Shown here: positions 46,575-58,769 of the stretch, piece after piece
How the letters are laid out: each line of letters begins with the position of its first letter
Numbering within the stretch: position 1 is the stretch's first letter
Source of the DNA: Alnus glutinosa
Lineage: Eukaryota; Streptophyta; Magnoliopsida; Fagales; Betulaceae
Assembly: GCF_958979055.1 (NCBI RefSeq)
Contig: NC_084886.1
Location: forward strand, 2,313,001 to 2,377,000
DNA: 64,000 nt
Reading direction: 5' to 3'
The notes under the pieces: generated by a model
Seen by the model: the letters and a program-made list of their open reading frames with translations, nothing else
Told to the model about the DNA's origin: nothing
Database searches by the model: none
Position numbers and translations under genes: made by a program

Positions 46575-47819
46575 TTTTTCTGTCTTATTTAGCATGCAGT
46601 CCCTAATATTTATTAGGGCAAACAACCTTGCATCAGGCAGGAAGCACTATTGCTTCGAAATTGCACGCGTACATGTGCTGATCGATGATCAAGTCAAAGA
46701 ACTGACTGCTACGAAATTTCATGTATACGTACGTACATGTGATCAATAACTAGCTTCTATTCAAAGGTAGCGATGCAGACGTACATGGCCATATTTCCAC
46801 GGTTCTTAATATTAATTTGTGGGTCTTCTAGGTTTATACCTGGCCGGAATCTGTTTAAATATTGCTGCGTTTTAAAGCAGCAATTAGCTAGTCAGCGCTC
46901 ATATATAACGTGGATTATGATTTTCTCCGATCCCCCACTGCCATGCGAAAATATATATAGGACCGAGCCTGCCTGTCGGGTTTTAGTATTGAACAGCTTT
47001 GCTTAATCTGCATCCTTTCAGTCGATGGACTTTTAATTGAGTCTTCGACCGAACGTCGTCTCGATCATTTTTAGTACTAAACTTGATGCATTGCGCGCTT
47101 TGGTAGACTGAGATCTTCCAAATTTTATTTTATTAGACTTTTTAATTTCTCGAATCGCATTTTGATTCTAACTCAACCATAAACTTACAACATATATGCC
47201 ATATTTGATACCGATCAATTTATCAACACTAAGATCGTAACACTGTTATCAAAAACAATGTATTCGATCACGACAGTTTTCAATCAAACACTATCCTTAT
47301 CATGCATTCATGTGAAATCATATTATATAGGATATATATACGTACATGACTCACACAAGGTTGCTAGATGAGTAGCACCGTAAAATCCATGCTATAGTGG
47401 GAAAGTTGAATGATTTTCAATTGACAATGAATTATTTAGCAAGCACCGTACCACCTCATTTTAAGCAATAAAAGCGAGCGTTTGGCAATTTACGTTTTTT
47501 TCTTTTATTTTTTTTTTCTAAAAAACATTCAAATTCCTTTATTCACGTTATCAAATAATTTTTTTTCTCTTTTCTCTTACAAAAAAATAAAATTCATTTT
47601 ATCTTTAATTATATCACATCAATTAGTTCTTATTTTCTTTCTTTAAAAAGAATCAAACTCTTTTTTTTACATTTCCAAATAACTTTTTTTATTTTTTTCT
47701 TATAAAAAAAATTAAAATTATTTTAATCTTTTTATCACATTAAACAATTCTTTATTATTTAAAAAGATTAAAAAAAAAAGTGCAATAATAACATGTAGCC
47801 ATTTTAAAAAATCGCTGAC
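46573..47819. other. Gene-free spacer
   Basis: AT-rich; no supported gene. The part 47470-47800 is very T/A-rich with repeated CTTTTTT/AAAAAAG words. Confidence 0.4.
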
Positions 47820-47822
47820 TTA

Positions 47823-48094
47823 GGGTTCGTTTGAGTTTGCGATTTTAAAAAGTGCGATTTAATATAACGATTTTAAAATGTGCGATTTGAAAAAAGTGAT
47901 TTTTAAAAACTTAGTTAAGCGTTTGACAAAATCACAGTTCAGTTTTTAAAATCGCAAATTAACCTTAAAATTCTGCGTTTTCAAAAAAGCACCATCTTAC
48001 CTGCGATTTGAAAAAACAGATTTTCTACGTTTTCAAATTGCATGCAATTTAAATCGTACTTATTGTTTATGAAATCGCAATCCTAAACGCACCC
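47823..48094. mobile_element. PIF/Harbinger-type MITE, 272 bp
   Basis: The left end is GGGTTCGTTTGAGTTTGCGA; the right end, reverse-complemented, is GGGTGCGTTTAGGATTGCGA. It is flanked by TTA on both sides (47820-47822 and 48095-48097), the Harbinger target size. The interior repeats GCGATTT words. It is non-coding. Confidence 0.7.
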
Positions 48095-48121
48095 TTAAAG
48101 TTGAGAGAGCCTGATTCACAT

Positions 48122-48126
<5 letters not shown>

Positions 48127-48187
<61 letters not shown>
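48127..48187. repeat. (TA)n microsatellite, about 30 units
   Basis: A continuous TA run. Confidence 0.95.
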
Positions 48188-48191
<4 letters not shown>

Positions 48192-48573
48192 CAAGGTAAA
48201 TAATTAAACAAGTCAATGCGACAACCATCGCGTTTATGACAATCGCATCTGATTTTTTATGAGATTTGATTGATGCGATTTTTTTTTTTCTTTTTTTCTT
48301 TTCTTTTGTTTATGACTCCAGGAAGCGAAGTTGGGAATTGAAATATTGCACCGTTTATCTTGGACCTCTTGGCTTGTTTTCTGTTAGCTGTAAAATGAAG
48401 TTAATAGACAATTAAGATTGCCTTTGACTACAAGGGGCCAATGAAGAAGGTTTTGAGAGTAATTTTATAAGTCATTTTTATTGTTATTTTTGTGTTTCTT
48501 TCTAGTAAAATTTAATAGTGATTAATTACAAAAATAATAAAAGAATAATTTCTAACATTACTCGAATTTTGCT

Positions 48574-48609
48574 AGTGTCTATAGAGATGACTTCGACGTC
48601 AACCTTCAT
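48574..48609 (-). pseudogene. BAHD start-codon relic, 12 codons
   Basis: On the minus strand from 48609 the frame reads MKVDVEVISIDT, the BAHD-5/7 N-terminus, and then leaves the family after 48574. Upstream sequence (48610-48700) matches the BAHD-5/7 leader, including CCGAAATTAACA and TTTATCAGT words. It is the stump of a further BAHD copy whose body is gone. Confidence 0.7.
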
Positions 48610-48712
48610 TGTTTCAAGCCGCCGAAATTAACAGAGTTTTATCAGTGTAAGAGGCTCAAAAAGGCTGTGTGCATGGGGGATATATGGAAAACCATCTTCC
48701 ATTAAAAAAAAA

Positions 48713-49072
48713 AGGGTTAAATACTTTTTTAGTATTTATGGTTTGAAAACTTTATTTTTTGGCACTTCAGTTTTATTTTTCTTTACAGATGGTAGTTGAA
48801 TTTTGGGAAAAGACGAAATTGGTACCTCCGTTTATTTTTCTATCCAATATTTAACAGTTTGCCATGTATCAACCAATAAAGGTCGACACGTGGCACAATA
48901 TAAAAAATTAAAAAATTAAAAAATTAATTAAAAAATTAAAATTAATAAAACTTTAAAAATAAAAATATTTAAAACTTTTTTAAAAAAATTAAAATAAAAT
49001 AAAATAAAAAAAAAAAAAGGAAAAGAAAAGGCAGCCAGCCTCTTGGTTGGCTTGGGGTGGCCGAACCATCCT
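48713..49072. mobile_element. Left half of a MULE-like foldback element
   Basis: It starts AGGGTTAAATAC like the element at 22272. A GGTACCTCCGTTTA-type block, CCATGTATCAACC and GACACGTGGCAC arm words and a GC-rich GGTGGCCGAACCATCC centre follow. The right arm is missing; at 49073 the sequence switches to BAHD codons. A deletion has removed the rest of the element together with the rest of the BAHD gene. Confidence 0.6.
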
Positions 49073-49351
49073 CTCATCGTTGCAATCAACGTGAAAATTG
49101 TCTTTGACCCGTCCTGCTGGCGGGTAAAATCGTGTCAAGGCCTCAGCTAAGGATTGCTTAATCCGGGCTTGGCGTTGATCGTTGCTGAGATTAGCAACAC
49201 AAATATCTATCGGGTAAAAGAGAAGAAAAGGCATGAAAAATGGAGGTGCAATTTGATCCATGAAGGAGAGAGTGTAATGCCGGAGGTTGTCAGGGGTGGA
49301 CGAAGAGGGTTTGATGGTGTCGGCAGAGAGAAGTTGGACGTCAACTTTCAA
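49073..49351 (-). pseudogene. BAHD-6: N-terminal BAHD fragment, 93 codons
   Basis: From 49351 the frame reads MKVDVQLLSADTIKPSSSTP, LSFMDQIAPPFFMPFLLFYP and LTRFYPPAGRVKDNFHVDCN, and stops matching after NDE at 49073, where the MULE-like half element begins. Relatives continue GVHY. HxxxD and DFGWG are absent, so no enzyme can be made. The frame runs a few codons into the element before a stop at 48989. Within the fragment no stop or shift is seen, and it is close to BAHD-7. PLAG has become PPAG. The truncation is therefore fairly recent. The upstream leader is shared with BAHD-7, but its TATA region is replaced by a (TA)n run at about 49468-49490. Confidence 0.85.
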
Positions 49352-50587
49352 TGTTTTCGTAGAAAATAATGTGAAGCTGCCGAAATTAACAGTGGTTTAT
49401 TAGTGAGTAATAAGGATCGATGAAAGTGGCTGTTGGCATAGGGTGATCTTCCATCACCTTGGCCGCGATATATATATATATATATATATAGATTCTAGAG
49501 GTGCTGACACTTTTTTTTTTTCCTCCTAGTTTAAATAACAATTAAATTCGATCAACGGGTTGAAACAAGAATATAAGACAAGAGATTTGAACAAAACAAG
49601 TTGCAAGGACAACGAGCTTATATATCCAAGATATACCTCTATGTATCTATTCTTATATTCTTGTAGCCTTTTCGATCCGACGATCCAGAAGCTTAATTAT
49701 CCAAAAAATCTGACTTTTCCTTGATGATTTCACAAATTATGAATTATTATATGAGTTTGAAAATGACTTTGTAGTAAAATACATAACATCTCAAGCATTT
49801 TTTTTCTTACGCTTTGGGGCCTGGAGGACGGATATATTCCATACGTGTGCCCATCTTATTCTTCCAAAAATGTATTCTATCTTCCACACATGGGAGAAGC
49901 CAAAGTAATTCCCTTGCATATTACAAAGTCAACATGAATAGAGTTATTAAGATAAGAGTTACAAAACTTTCAGAGACAAGAGTTACAAATACTCAAGAGA
50001 CAAAAGTTACAATATGATAAATTAGATTTATTGTTGTTAATGTAAAAATATATGAGACTTGTAACATTTAGGCTCTTTTTTTATAAATAAAGTCTTGTAT
50101 ACAATCAAATAAATAAATAAAATATATAGCCAGTAAAAAGTTTTGACGTATAAATATAGCTTGTAGGTCATAGGTCGAACTATTTTAATTATGTTTCTCT
50201 TTCTTATTATTAGTTCCTACAAGTGTAATGCAATTTAAAATAATAAATAAATAAACATGAATCTCTCTGCTCATAAAATCTTCATTGATACATTTAAGGG
50301 TTTCAATTATACATGAATTTTCACGAAATAAAAATAATCTCCATCTACGTACTCAGCCTTTACTCTCTTGGAGATAAATTTATTCATTAATTAAAAAATA
50401 ATAATAATAATAAACACATGGTTTCTTTTCTTAATCATCTACTCAGCCTTTGGACCAAAACATCGATCTTTACCTCGGATCGGCATCCTCACACCTTCTA
50501 GAATCCACAATTAATATTCAGCAATATCTAACGCTGCTACGTACACTGTATGTCTACATCCGAGGGTTAGGTGCAAGAGAAAACCAG

Positions 50588-50629
<42 letters not shown>

Positions 50630-51107
50630 TTACCAAACAAAAAACTTTAGTCTTTCGGATTGGTGAGCATATATAGCATGCAGAGATTAAAAAATTATTT
50701 TCCCATCGCTGTCTTGCTTTTAACTTTTTTCTTTGGATGTTACTGATTCAAATATATGTATAGGGGCTGAATCTCATGCATACAGTAAGCCTTAACTCGC
50801 TTAATTATGAAGAAAAAATAATTAAAAAACTCAGTTAATTAATTCATTAATCGATTGTAGTTTTCACATTAATCTTGGTATGCATGGTTGATCATGTCAA
50901 GTTATCGACAAATTCAACCTCATGTTCTCTTTTCTTAATTATGACCAGGCGAGGGGCCCCCTCTCACCGGCTAGGAGCTAGTGGCCATATTAATCATGAT
51001 TCATGTCATAAAACATCGTAGAAATCACATCATATCAACATCTTTAAATAACTAAAATGTCATGTAAATCGTTTCATTAATCGTGATTTTCAAAATAGTA
51101 TTAAAAA

Positions 51108-51144
<37 letters not shown>

Positions 51145-51264
51145 ATATCTTTAGTTGAGTAAAATGCATTTGTCGGGAGTTTTCAACTGTTTTGGATTAA
51201 GACAAAATTGTCCAAACTTGAATACGACACATTCCTTCTTATTAACAATTATTTGTCCTTAAGT

Positions 51265-51323
<59 letters not shown>

Positions 51324-51730
51324 GACTTTTTGCTTGGTGGGTGCATGGGTTATGAGGGGTTTCTTGTTAGCGGCCGGGTCTTCAAAAATTGTATTCGTTT
51401 TGGTGATGAATTACATCTTTTTGGTTATTTTGTGGTTTTGTTTGTCACAGTCCATTCATTTTCCCCTTTCCCCTCCTTCCCTTATTTGATTAAAAAAAAA
51501 AAGGCTGTCGCCCTAGCGATATTCTCTACACAATTATCCTGCGTATATATATAGGCAAGTTGGAAATATCAATCTGGTTGAAGAGAGCTTCTCGGAGGAT
51601 GCATGCTTTGCTAGATCAAGGTGGCTGAAAATATGTGTTGGATCCCAAATATTCTGACGCCACGTGTCCTCCTTGGAACAATACTACTCCTTATGAATGT
51701 TGTAGAACAAAGGAACGCACGGGATTAATT

Positions 51731-52111
51731 AGGATCCTTATAATTTCAAAGAAATTTAAAATTCTCAAATTTATTTGAAATCACCCTATTTTTTACATCG
51801 AAATGACGTGAAAAATGCTACATATTAAAGATATAACAAGTTAACAATGAAAAAAAAAATCATTCCAAAATATTTTTTCTTTAAAAAACACTTTTTTTTT
51901 ACTAGATCGAAAGACAATTTTTTTGATCAAAGTTTTTATACGATATAAAGTGTAAGAAAAAATCTTTTGAAATGATTTTTTTTTTTTTTTTTCATTGTTA
52001 ACATGTCATATATTTAATATGTAGCATTTTTCACGTCATTTTGATATAAAAAAAGGCTTGATTTCAAAAAATTTAATAATTTCAAATTTATTTGAAATTG
52101 TAGGGGATCTT
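51731..52111. mobile_element. Foldback MITE in duplication copy 1
   Basis: Long inverted arms start AGGATCCTTATAATTTCAAA and end with the approximate inverse (ATTGTAGGGGATCTT). Both arms contain GACGTGAAAAATGCTACATA or its complement, and the centre has TTTT/AAAA runs. The counterpart in copy 2 is at 61418-61818, so it was inserted before the duplication. Confidence 0.65.
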
Positions 52112-52519
52112 AATCTAACGCATGAGGCCTAGAAGACCTGTCGGACTATTCCTGCAAGAACTCCGATGCGTTATTTAGTTAACTGATCAATAGTGTTACA
52201 TATATAATCAATAACTCGAGAGAAAGAGATTTAAGCATCCTCGTTTTTTTATGGCTTAATTAGCTTCTCATTGATCAGCTAGGTTCTATATACGCATATT
52301 TTCTTCAGCTCTACAGCCACTTGGCTCTTAAGATGCCGGGCTCTTCTCTTTTTCCGTGTCCACATCATATCTCTATGCAACTCATCATTTTCTGATGGGA
52401 AAAGACTAAAAAAAAACAAAAAACAAAAAAAACTATTTACACACCTTTTACACACTCACTTTCTCATATGGGATGAGGCTCATATCATGAAATGGTTGAT
52501 GTATTGTAAGGAGTGTTTT

Positions 52520-53650
52520 TGTAACACTCCCCTTTCCAGACATCCCGATAGTCAGTATGTCATCTTTGCTAATTAATGATAGAACTCTTCTCGATGAGGA
52601 AGGTGGCTAGTCATTAATGACCTTCTTGCCATCCTTGGAGAGGGGACCAGGAGATAGGTGGATTAGGATCCTGCAGTAGGGGGATTCGAGTCAGACGATG
52701 ATGAGCTGTCAGATTGCACGTTGATAGCGCGTGATTTGTAAGAAATCGTGATCTAGTCTAATTGGGACAATTTTCGAGTGCGCGACAGTATTTTAGCCAT
52801 AACTTTGGCTACGAATGTTCGATTTGTGCATATAACCCCAATTTAGAAAGCTCTCTTTGGCGCGCACGTCATGGCCACCCAGCTACGCTTGGTGCACCTC
52901 GTTTCGAACACAAAATCCGTTGTTTTCCCTTCAAAAAACCTAATTTCAGATATATATGTTTTCATTTATGGTAACTTTTCATTTATTGTTTAGGAGATGA
53001 TTCTGAGCCTAATTTGGGTCAAATTTTTTGCAGCCTATTTATTTTATTCTGTATTTCGTTTTATTAGGGTTATTAGGGTTTTGCTATTTTTGGTCAAACC
53101 CTACTAAATGTCGAATTTTCAACTATATTAGCCCGGCTTGTGAGCATTTTCTGGCACCTCTGATTATTGATATTTTCATTGAAGTTCAGAGATTATCTCT
53201 GTGTTTTGAGATAATTTTTTTTTGTTTTCTTCCTTAAAAACTGCCTATTGAATAACCTGCAGAATAATCACTATTCTGTTCGACTTCAGATTCTCTCTAG
53301 TTAAGAAGAATTTGAATTGTATTAAATTACAAAATATTCTTGTGTATAAAGGACCGGCTCGTCTCCGGTTAATTTCTTATGCCTAAGGGGTAAGTGCTCC
53401 ATAAATGCTAAGGCCATGCTGGGAGTCTCTCAATGCAGTAACTAGGTGGGCCCCTACTTGGGTGAAACAGATATTCGTTTCATATTCTCCAAAGAGAATA
53501 TTTCTGAGAAATTAATGACTGGATATTTTGCCCGAGAGCCTCTGCGGCTTCGATTTGGGTCAGAAGTCCTCTAGGCCGAACCTAGGATGTACTAATGAGG
53601 CCGATTCTGGCTGGGCTCAAGAGGCTAGGGGTAGAATCCAGACCCAACAA
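52520..53650 (+). mobile_element. Possible Gypsy-type solo LTR
   Basis: It begins TGTAACACTCCC, contains CATAACTTTGGCTACGA and GGGTTATTAGGGTTTTG stretches, and a TATAAAGGACC at about 53345, and ends near GACCCAACA. No internal domain is present and the target duplication was not confirmed. The same sequence, cut at 63250, is in copy 2 (62225 onward). Confidence 0.4.
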
Positions 53651-54540
53651 TTTGTGTTGGCAAGATTATAATAAAAAATAATATTTTTAAAAAAAAAAAA
53701 AAAAAAAAAAAAGAGAATAACAAATTTGTATAAAAAAAAATAATAGAGAATTGCACTTTTTAATTAGTTATTTTACGCTTTCTAAGATGCCCAGAACACA
53801 TTTCATCGAGTAATGCAGAAACTCATCGAGTAATGCACCCTCCTCCTCCACTCCTTTATTGCTTTTTGTTATTTTCTTTTATGAGTTTCTCTTTTCTCCG
53901 AGAGAGAAACTCATTGATGGCCTCTTGTAAGGTTCTATATGTCGTCTTTGCTGACGATGTATCCACGATCCTCATAAAACCGCAATCTCAGTCTCCCCCC
54001 CTTGTTGGCCAGTACTTCATCCAACTCACATTTCGTCTTCTTTACCGCATCGTATGTCGGATATGTGAAGTTTCGAATGATTTTTTCAAAGTCAAATCTT
54101 CATTTCTCCTCTAGTTCCAGCCTGCCAAGCACCCCTCCACCGCTCTATCCAACATCCCAGTTTCCCAACACCATCAATCGCTCCGCCATTCGACAGCCAC
54201 GCGCCAACGCGTGGCCTTCACGCGTCTGTGCGTGGATCTAATGCGCCAAAGAGCCTCTTCTCACCACCTTCCTCTGTCTTGTCCTCCGCCAAAGCTGCTA
54301 TTTTATGGGTTTTTTTCCCGTTAATTCTGTGTTTTAATATTGGGTGTTGTTGTATAACACTTAACCCAAACCGTTTAGGCTTCAGATTCTTTGTCTGTGT
54401 TGGAGATCCCATTTTTGCTATTCTTTCACTTAGTTTGTCCGGTTTTCTTAGAAGGTTGATTATATCGAAGTTTTTATTTCTTAGTCTGTTTGGTTTATTT
54501 GTAAGCCGCGCTAGATCTAATTAGTTTTTAGGGGTTCTCT

Positions 54541-55842
<1,302 letters not shown>

Positions 55843-56007
55843 TTGGTTCATTCCGATGAAATAAACTTGTTACATTCAAAAAAAAAAAAAAAAAAATCTT
55901 ACTTCACTTACTGGCCAAGAGATGTGAGGCATGCATGAAAAGATTAAAAACCATATTTCCACGTGTAAACAAACTTTTAAACAGTAAGACCATTTTGGTG
56001 AACAGAA

Positions 56008-57306
56008 TCACACGCCAGAAACTTTTGCCGATGAAACATACGCCAGGAGCTCCTTGTCGACTTCGAATTTAGCCATGTCTTCCTCATCCAAGTTAATCCA
56101 TACCTCTATTCCATTCCCTGATTTCATGTCGAAGAAACCAACTAGATTCTTGTACAGCAATCTAGCCGAGGCTACCCACACAGGCTTTCCCCAACCGAAA
56201 TCCGCCTCATAAACAGGAAACCTGCACAAGCTGGTGAAGGCTAGCGAGATCGCCACCTCTCCTTTCCTTAATCTTTCCGTGTTCTCTACGAGAAAATTCG
56301 AGCGCCCCCCACCACTCTCTTGGAAACTTTTCACATAATCCATGTCGACTTTCCTCATCGCATCTCTCAGCGGAATAACAACGCGGTGAAACGCATCCTC
56401 AGTGTCCCTGGAGATTACAAAGCCTGTGCCCACCGAAATGTTTCCGAAGTAATTTTCAGAAAGGGGCGGGTCCAACCTCTTGCGCACGTTCGATACGTGA
56501 GATAGGACGTACAGCTTATTGGGGTCCGGTTGGGTGGCGGCAAGGAAGCGATTATATATGAAAGCAGTTAAGGCCTCCACGCGAGTGGGGCGCGGGTATT
56601 CGATGCTGGTGTCGTCGGTGCTGTATTTGTCTCTTAGAGCCGCTATAGCAGACCCCTCGAAGACAAATCTCTTTACCGCAATCTTGTCCTTTCCCGGACT
56701 ACCCCTAGGTACAATAAAGCTAGGTACAGGTACCGGCTGGAAGATTGTGGCCGATTCAAACTGTGGAGTCGCTACGTTGCTACTACCACGTGCAATAGCT
56801 GCCCAACTGTTGAGGAACAAAAAGAATGAAGAAGCATCCAAAACCTTGTGGGCGAAGGCCAGACCTATCACGATCCCACCACAGTGGAAGGTGGTGAGTT
56901 GGACGGCTAAGGCTACTTCACTGACATCGTCCAGTTCATATGGCAGGAGTTTGTTGTGCTCAGCTGGGTTTGGATCCTCAAGAAATTCGGAAAGTTTGCA
57001 CGCGGCCTTGGCTTCCATGTAGTGGACGCCCTCATCGTTGCAATCAACGTGATAATTGTCTTTAACCCGTCCTGCTAGCGGGTAAAATAGTGTCAAGGCC
57101 TCGGATAAGGATTGCTTAATCCGGCTTTGGCGTTCTTTGTTGCTGAGATTAGCAACAGCATCTCTCGGGTAAAAGAGAAGAAAAGGCATGAAAATCGAAG
57201 GTGTAATTTGATCAATAAAGGAGAGAGTGTAATGCCTTAGGTTGCCAGGGGTGGACGAAGAGGGTTTGATGGTGTCGACAGAGATAACTTGGACGTCAAA
57301 CTTCAT
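56008..57306 (-). CDS. BAHD-7: BAHD acyltransferase, vinorine-synthase-like, intact
   Basis: This single-exon frame of 432 residues starts MKFDVQVISVDTIKPSSSTP. Key motifs are CGGIVIGLAFAHKVLD with catalytic His153 and Asp157, FVFEGSA at 214-220 (others have FVFDASA), TRVEALTAF at 241-249, and DFGWG at 369-373. The length equals that of BAHD-5. The probable role is acyl-CoA-dependent O-acylation of a specialised metabolite in the cytosol. Oddities are Leu for Ala inside HKVLD and Glu-Gly for Asp-Ala in the FVFDA motif. Neither removes a catalytic residue, but both lie in segments usually conserved in this cluster. The gene sits between the two large duplication copies and is therefore part of the roughly 9.3-kb unit. 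Confidence 0.93.
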   Translation of the reverse strand: MKFDVQVISVDTIKPSSSTPGNLRHYTLSFIDQITPSIFMPFLLFYPRDAVANLSNKERQSRIKQSLSEALTLFYPLAGRVKDNYHVDCNDEGVHYMEAKAACKLSEFLEDPNPAEHNKLLPYELDDVSEVALAVQLTTFHCGGIVIGLAFAHKVLDASSFFLFLNSWAAIARGSSNVATPQFESATIFQPVPVPSFIVPRGSPGKDKIAVKRFVFEGSAIAALRDKYSTDDTSIEYPRPTRVEALTAFIYNRFLAATQPDPNKLYVLSHVSNVRKRLDPPLSENYFGNISVGTGFVISRDTEDAFHRVVIPLRDAMRKVDMDYVKSFQESGGGRSNFLVENTERLRKGEVAISLAFTSLCRFPVYEADFGWGKPVWVASARLLYKNLVGFFDMKSGNGIEVWINLDEEDMAKFEVDKELLAYVSSAKVSGV

Positions 57307-57417
57307 TTTGTTTTCGTAGAAAATAATGTCGACAGAGGTTTATTAGTGAGTAGTACTGGGGCTGAAAATGGCCGGTTGCTGGCATAGGGTGATGGAAAGC
57401 CACCTTGGAGGTGATAG

Positions 57418-57427
57418 TTATATAGAG
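57418..57427 (-). promoter_or_regulatory. TATA box of BAHD-7
   Basis: Minus-strand CCTCTATATAAC lies about 112-120 bp before the start. The neighbouring plus-strand word TATATAGAGGTGCT is shared with BAHD-5. Confidence 0.5.
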
Positions 57428-57429
57428 GT

Positions 57430-58769
57430 GCTGTTGGCAAGAAGTCAAATATATTTAGAATTAATTAGTACTTGATATATATCACATCTACATTTAAAAA
57501 ATTAAAAAATTACCACATGATTCAGCGGCTACTGACACTTAATTTATTATTATTTTTTTTCGGTGGGTTTAGATAACAATTAATTTGACGGGAAAAGAAC
57601 AAAGATCGATCGAATACGTGCAAGACAAGAGATTCGAACGAATTAAGCAAGCTAGCTAGCTAGCTAGTTCTAATTAATTAAGGACAACGAGCTTATCCAA
57701 GATATATACTCCTCTTCTATCCATATGTAGCAAGCCGAAAATTAATGAAGTCACCGCATGCTTAGAGATCATACAGTTGAAGAAGTACTCGACAATCTGT
57801 TTGTACAAAATTTTACGGGAAATTAAGCAACTTACAAAGTAATTAATGCGACAGATTATAAGCAAAACAATTAACTTATTAATTTTTTTTATTAATTATA
57901 AATTACCACATCAATTTATAAATAATTTTATAATGAAAATTGTGGAATTTCAATTTTTTATTTTTATTTTATATATATATACTTTAAGGCTTCGAAGACG
58001 TACAGATATATACATCTCAAACCCATCTTGTTTTTCGTACAACGATTAAATTATTTAAGCTATTATTTTACTAGCAGGAGTCGAGAGGGGGCACATGACC
58101 CATCCGCCGTTGAACTGAATGACTATGTATTTTTTGATTCTCATTTCATCTTCCAAACCCAAAAAACCCTTGTAGATGTGAATTTAAAATTTGAATGGCA
58201 AATACAACTTTAATTTTGAGTAATGATATATGCAACGTTACTATTTTACAATTACTTTATTTTTACTTATTTTAACTAGTAAAATTTAATGAAGCTATTA
58301 AGAATGTTCTTAAAGGTAAAATTGAGATTTAGTGCAATTGCCTATCCGGCCACTAAATGAAAAAAAAAAAAAAAAAAAAAAAAAATGTCACAAAAGCCCT
58401 TTAGTTACTGAAAAATGTCGTGGCGGAGCTGTGGTAAGATTTTGTCCTCACATTTGCAATGACAAAATAAGTCATTTCAATTAAAACAAATTTGATTACT
58501 CTACAACAAAATAACTCTCTATGACTAATAATCGTGACTTATGTAACAAATGACTCTCTATTCATTTTTTTTTTAATGTAATAGTTATTATGCATGCCAA
58601 ACGCATCCTTAGAGATGTAAACCATGACCAGAAGGATGAGAATTTTTTTTTTTTTTTTTTTTGAACCAGAGCTGCCATCAATATAAGCCGAACTTTTGAA
58701 CCATTAAGCTGACTCAGCACAACTTACTTCACAACCAGTAATAATAACAATTTGTTGTTATTATATATA
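57430..58769. other. BAHD-7 upstream spacer with an old copy of the duplicated segment
   Basis: At about 57530-57720, words such as CTGACACTT, TTTAGATAACAATTAAT, AAGACAAGAGATT, GGACAACGAGCTTAT and CCAAGATATA occur in the same order as at 49500-49640 and 58780-58920 but more diverged. The remainder is AT-rich with no gene; poly(A/T) runs lie near 58362-58385 and 58646-58662. Confidence 0.55.

Larger units (their letters stand above)
49491..54540. repeat. Large direct duplication, copy 1
   Basis: From GATTCTAGAGGTGCTGACAC onward this segment recurs at 58770 to the window end in the same order and orientation. Sequence is near-identical over long stretches; for example, the 67-codon open frames at 49814 and 59089 differ at one residue. 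It contains no convincing gene but includes a foldback element and an LTR-like segment. Differences from copy 2 are a missing ~300-bp piece at the A run 50589-50626, a missing ~160-bp piece near 51450, and a different segment at 53519-54286. Confidence 0.85.

Noticed and set aside
49814..50017. 67-codon frame repeated almost unchanged at 59089-59292
   Set aside because: Conservation is explained by the recent DNA duplication; there is no signal peptide, domain or conserved frame in the older spacer copies.
53833..54524. Frames of 79-98 codons near 54 kb
   Set aside because: Low-complexity Ser/Phe-rich translations; only part of the region is in the duplication and nothing resembles a known family.
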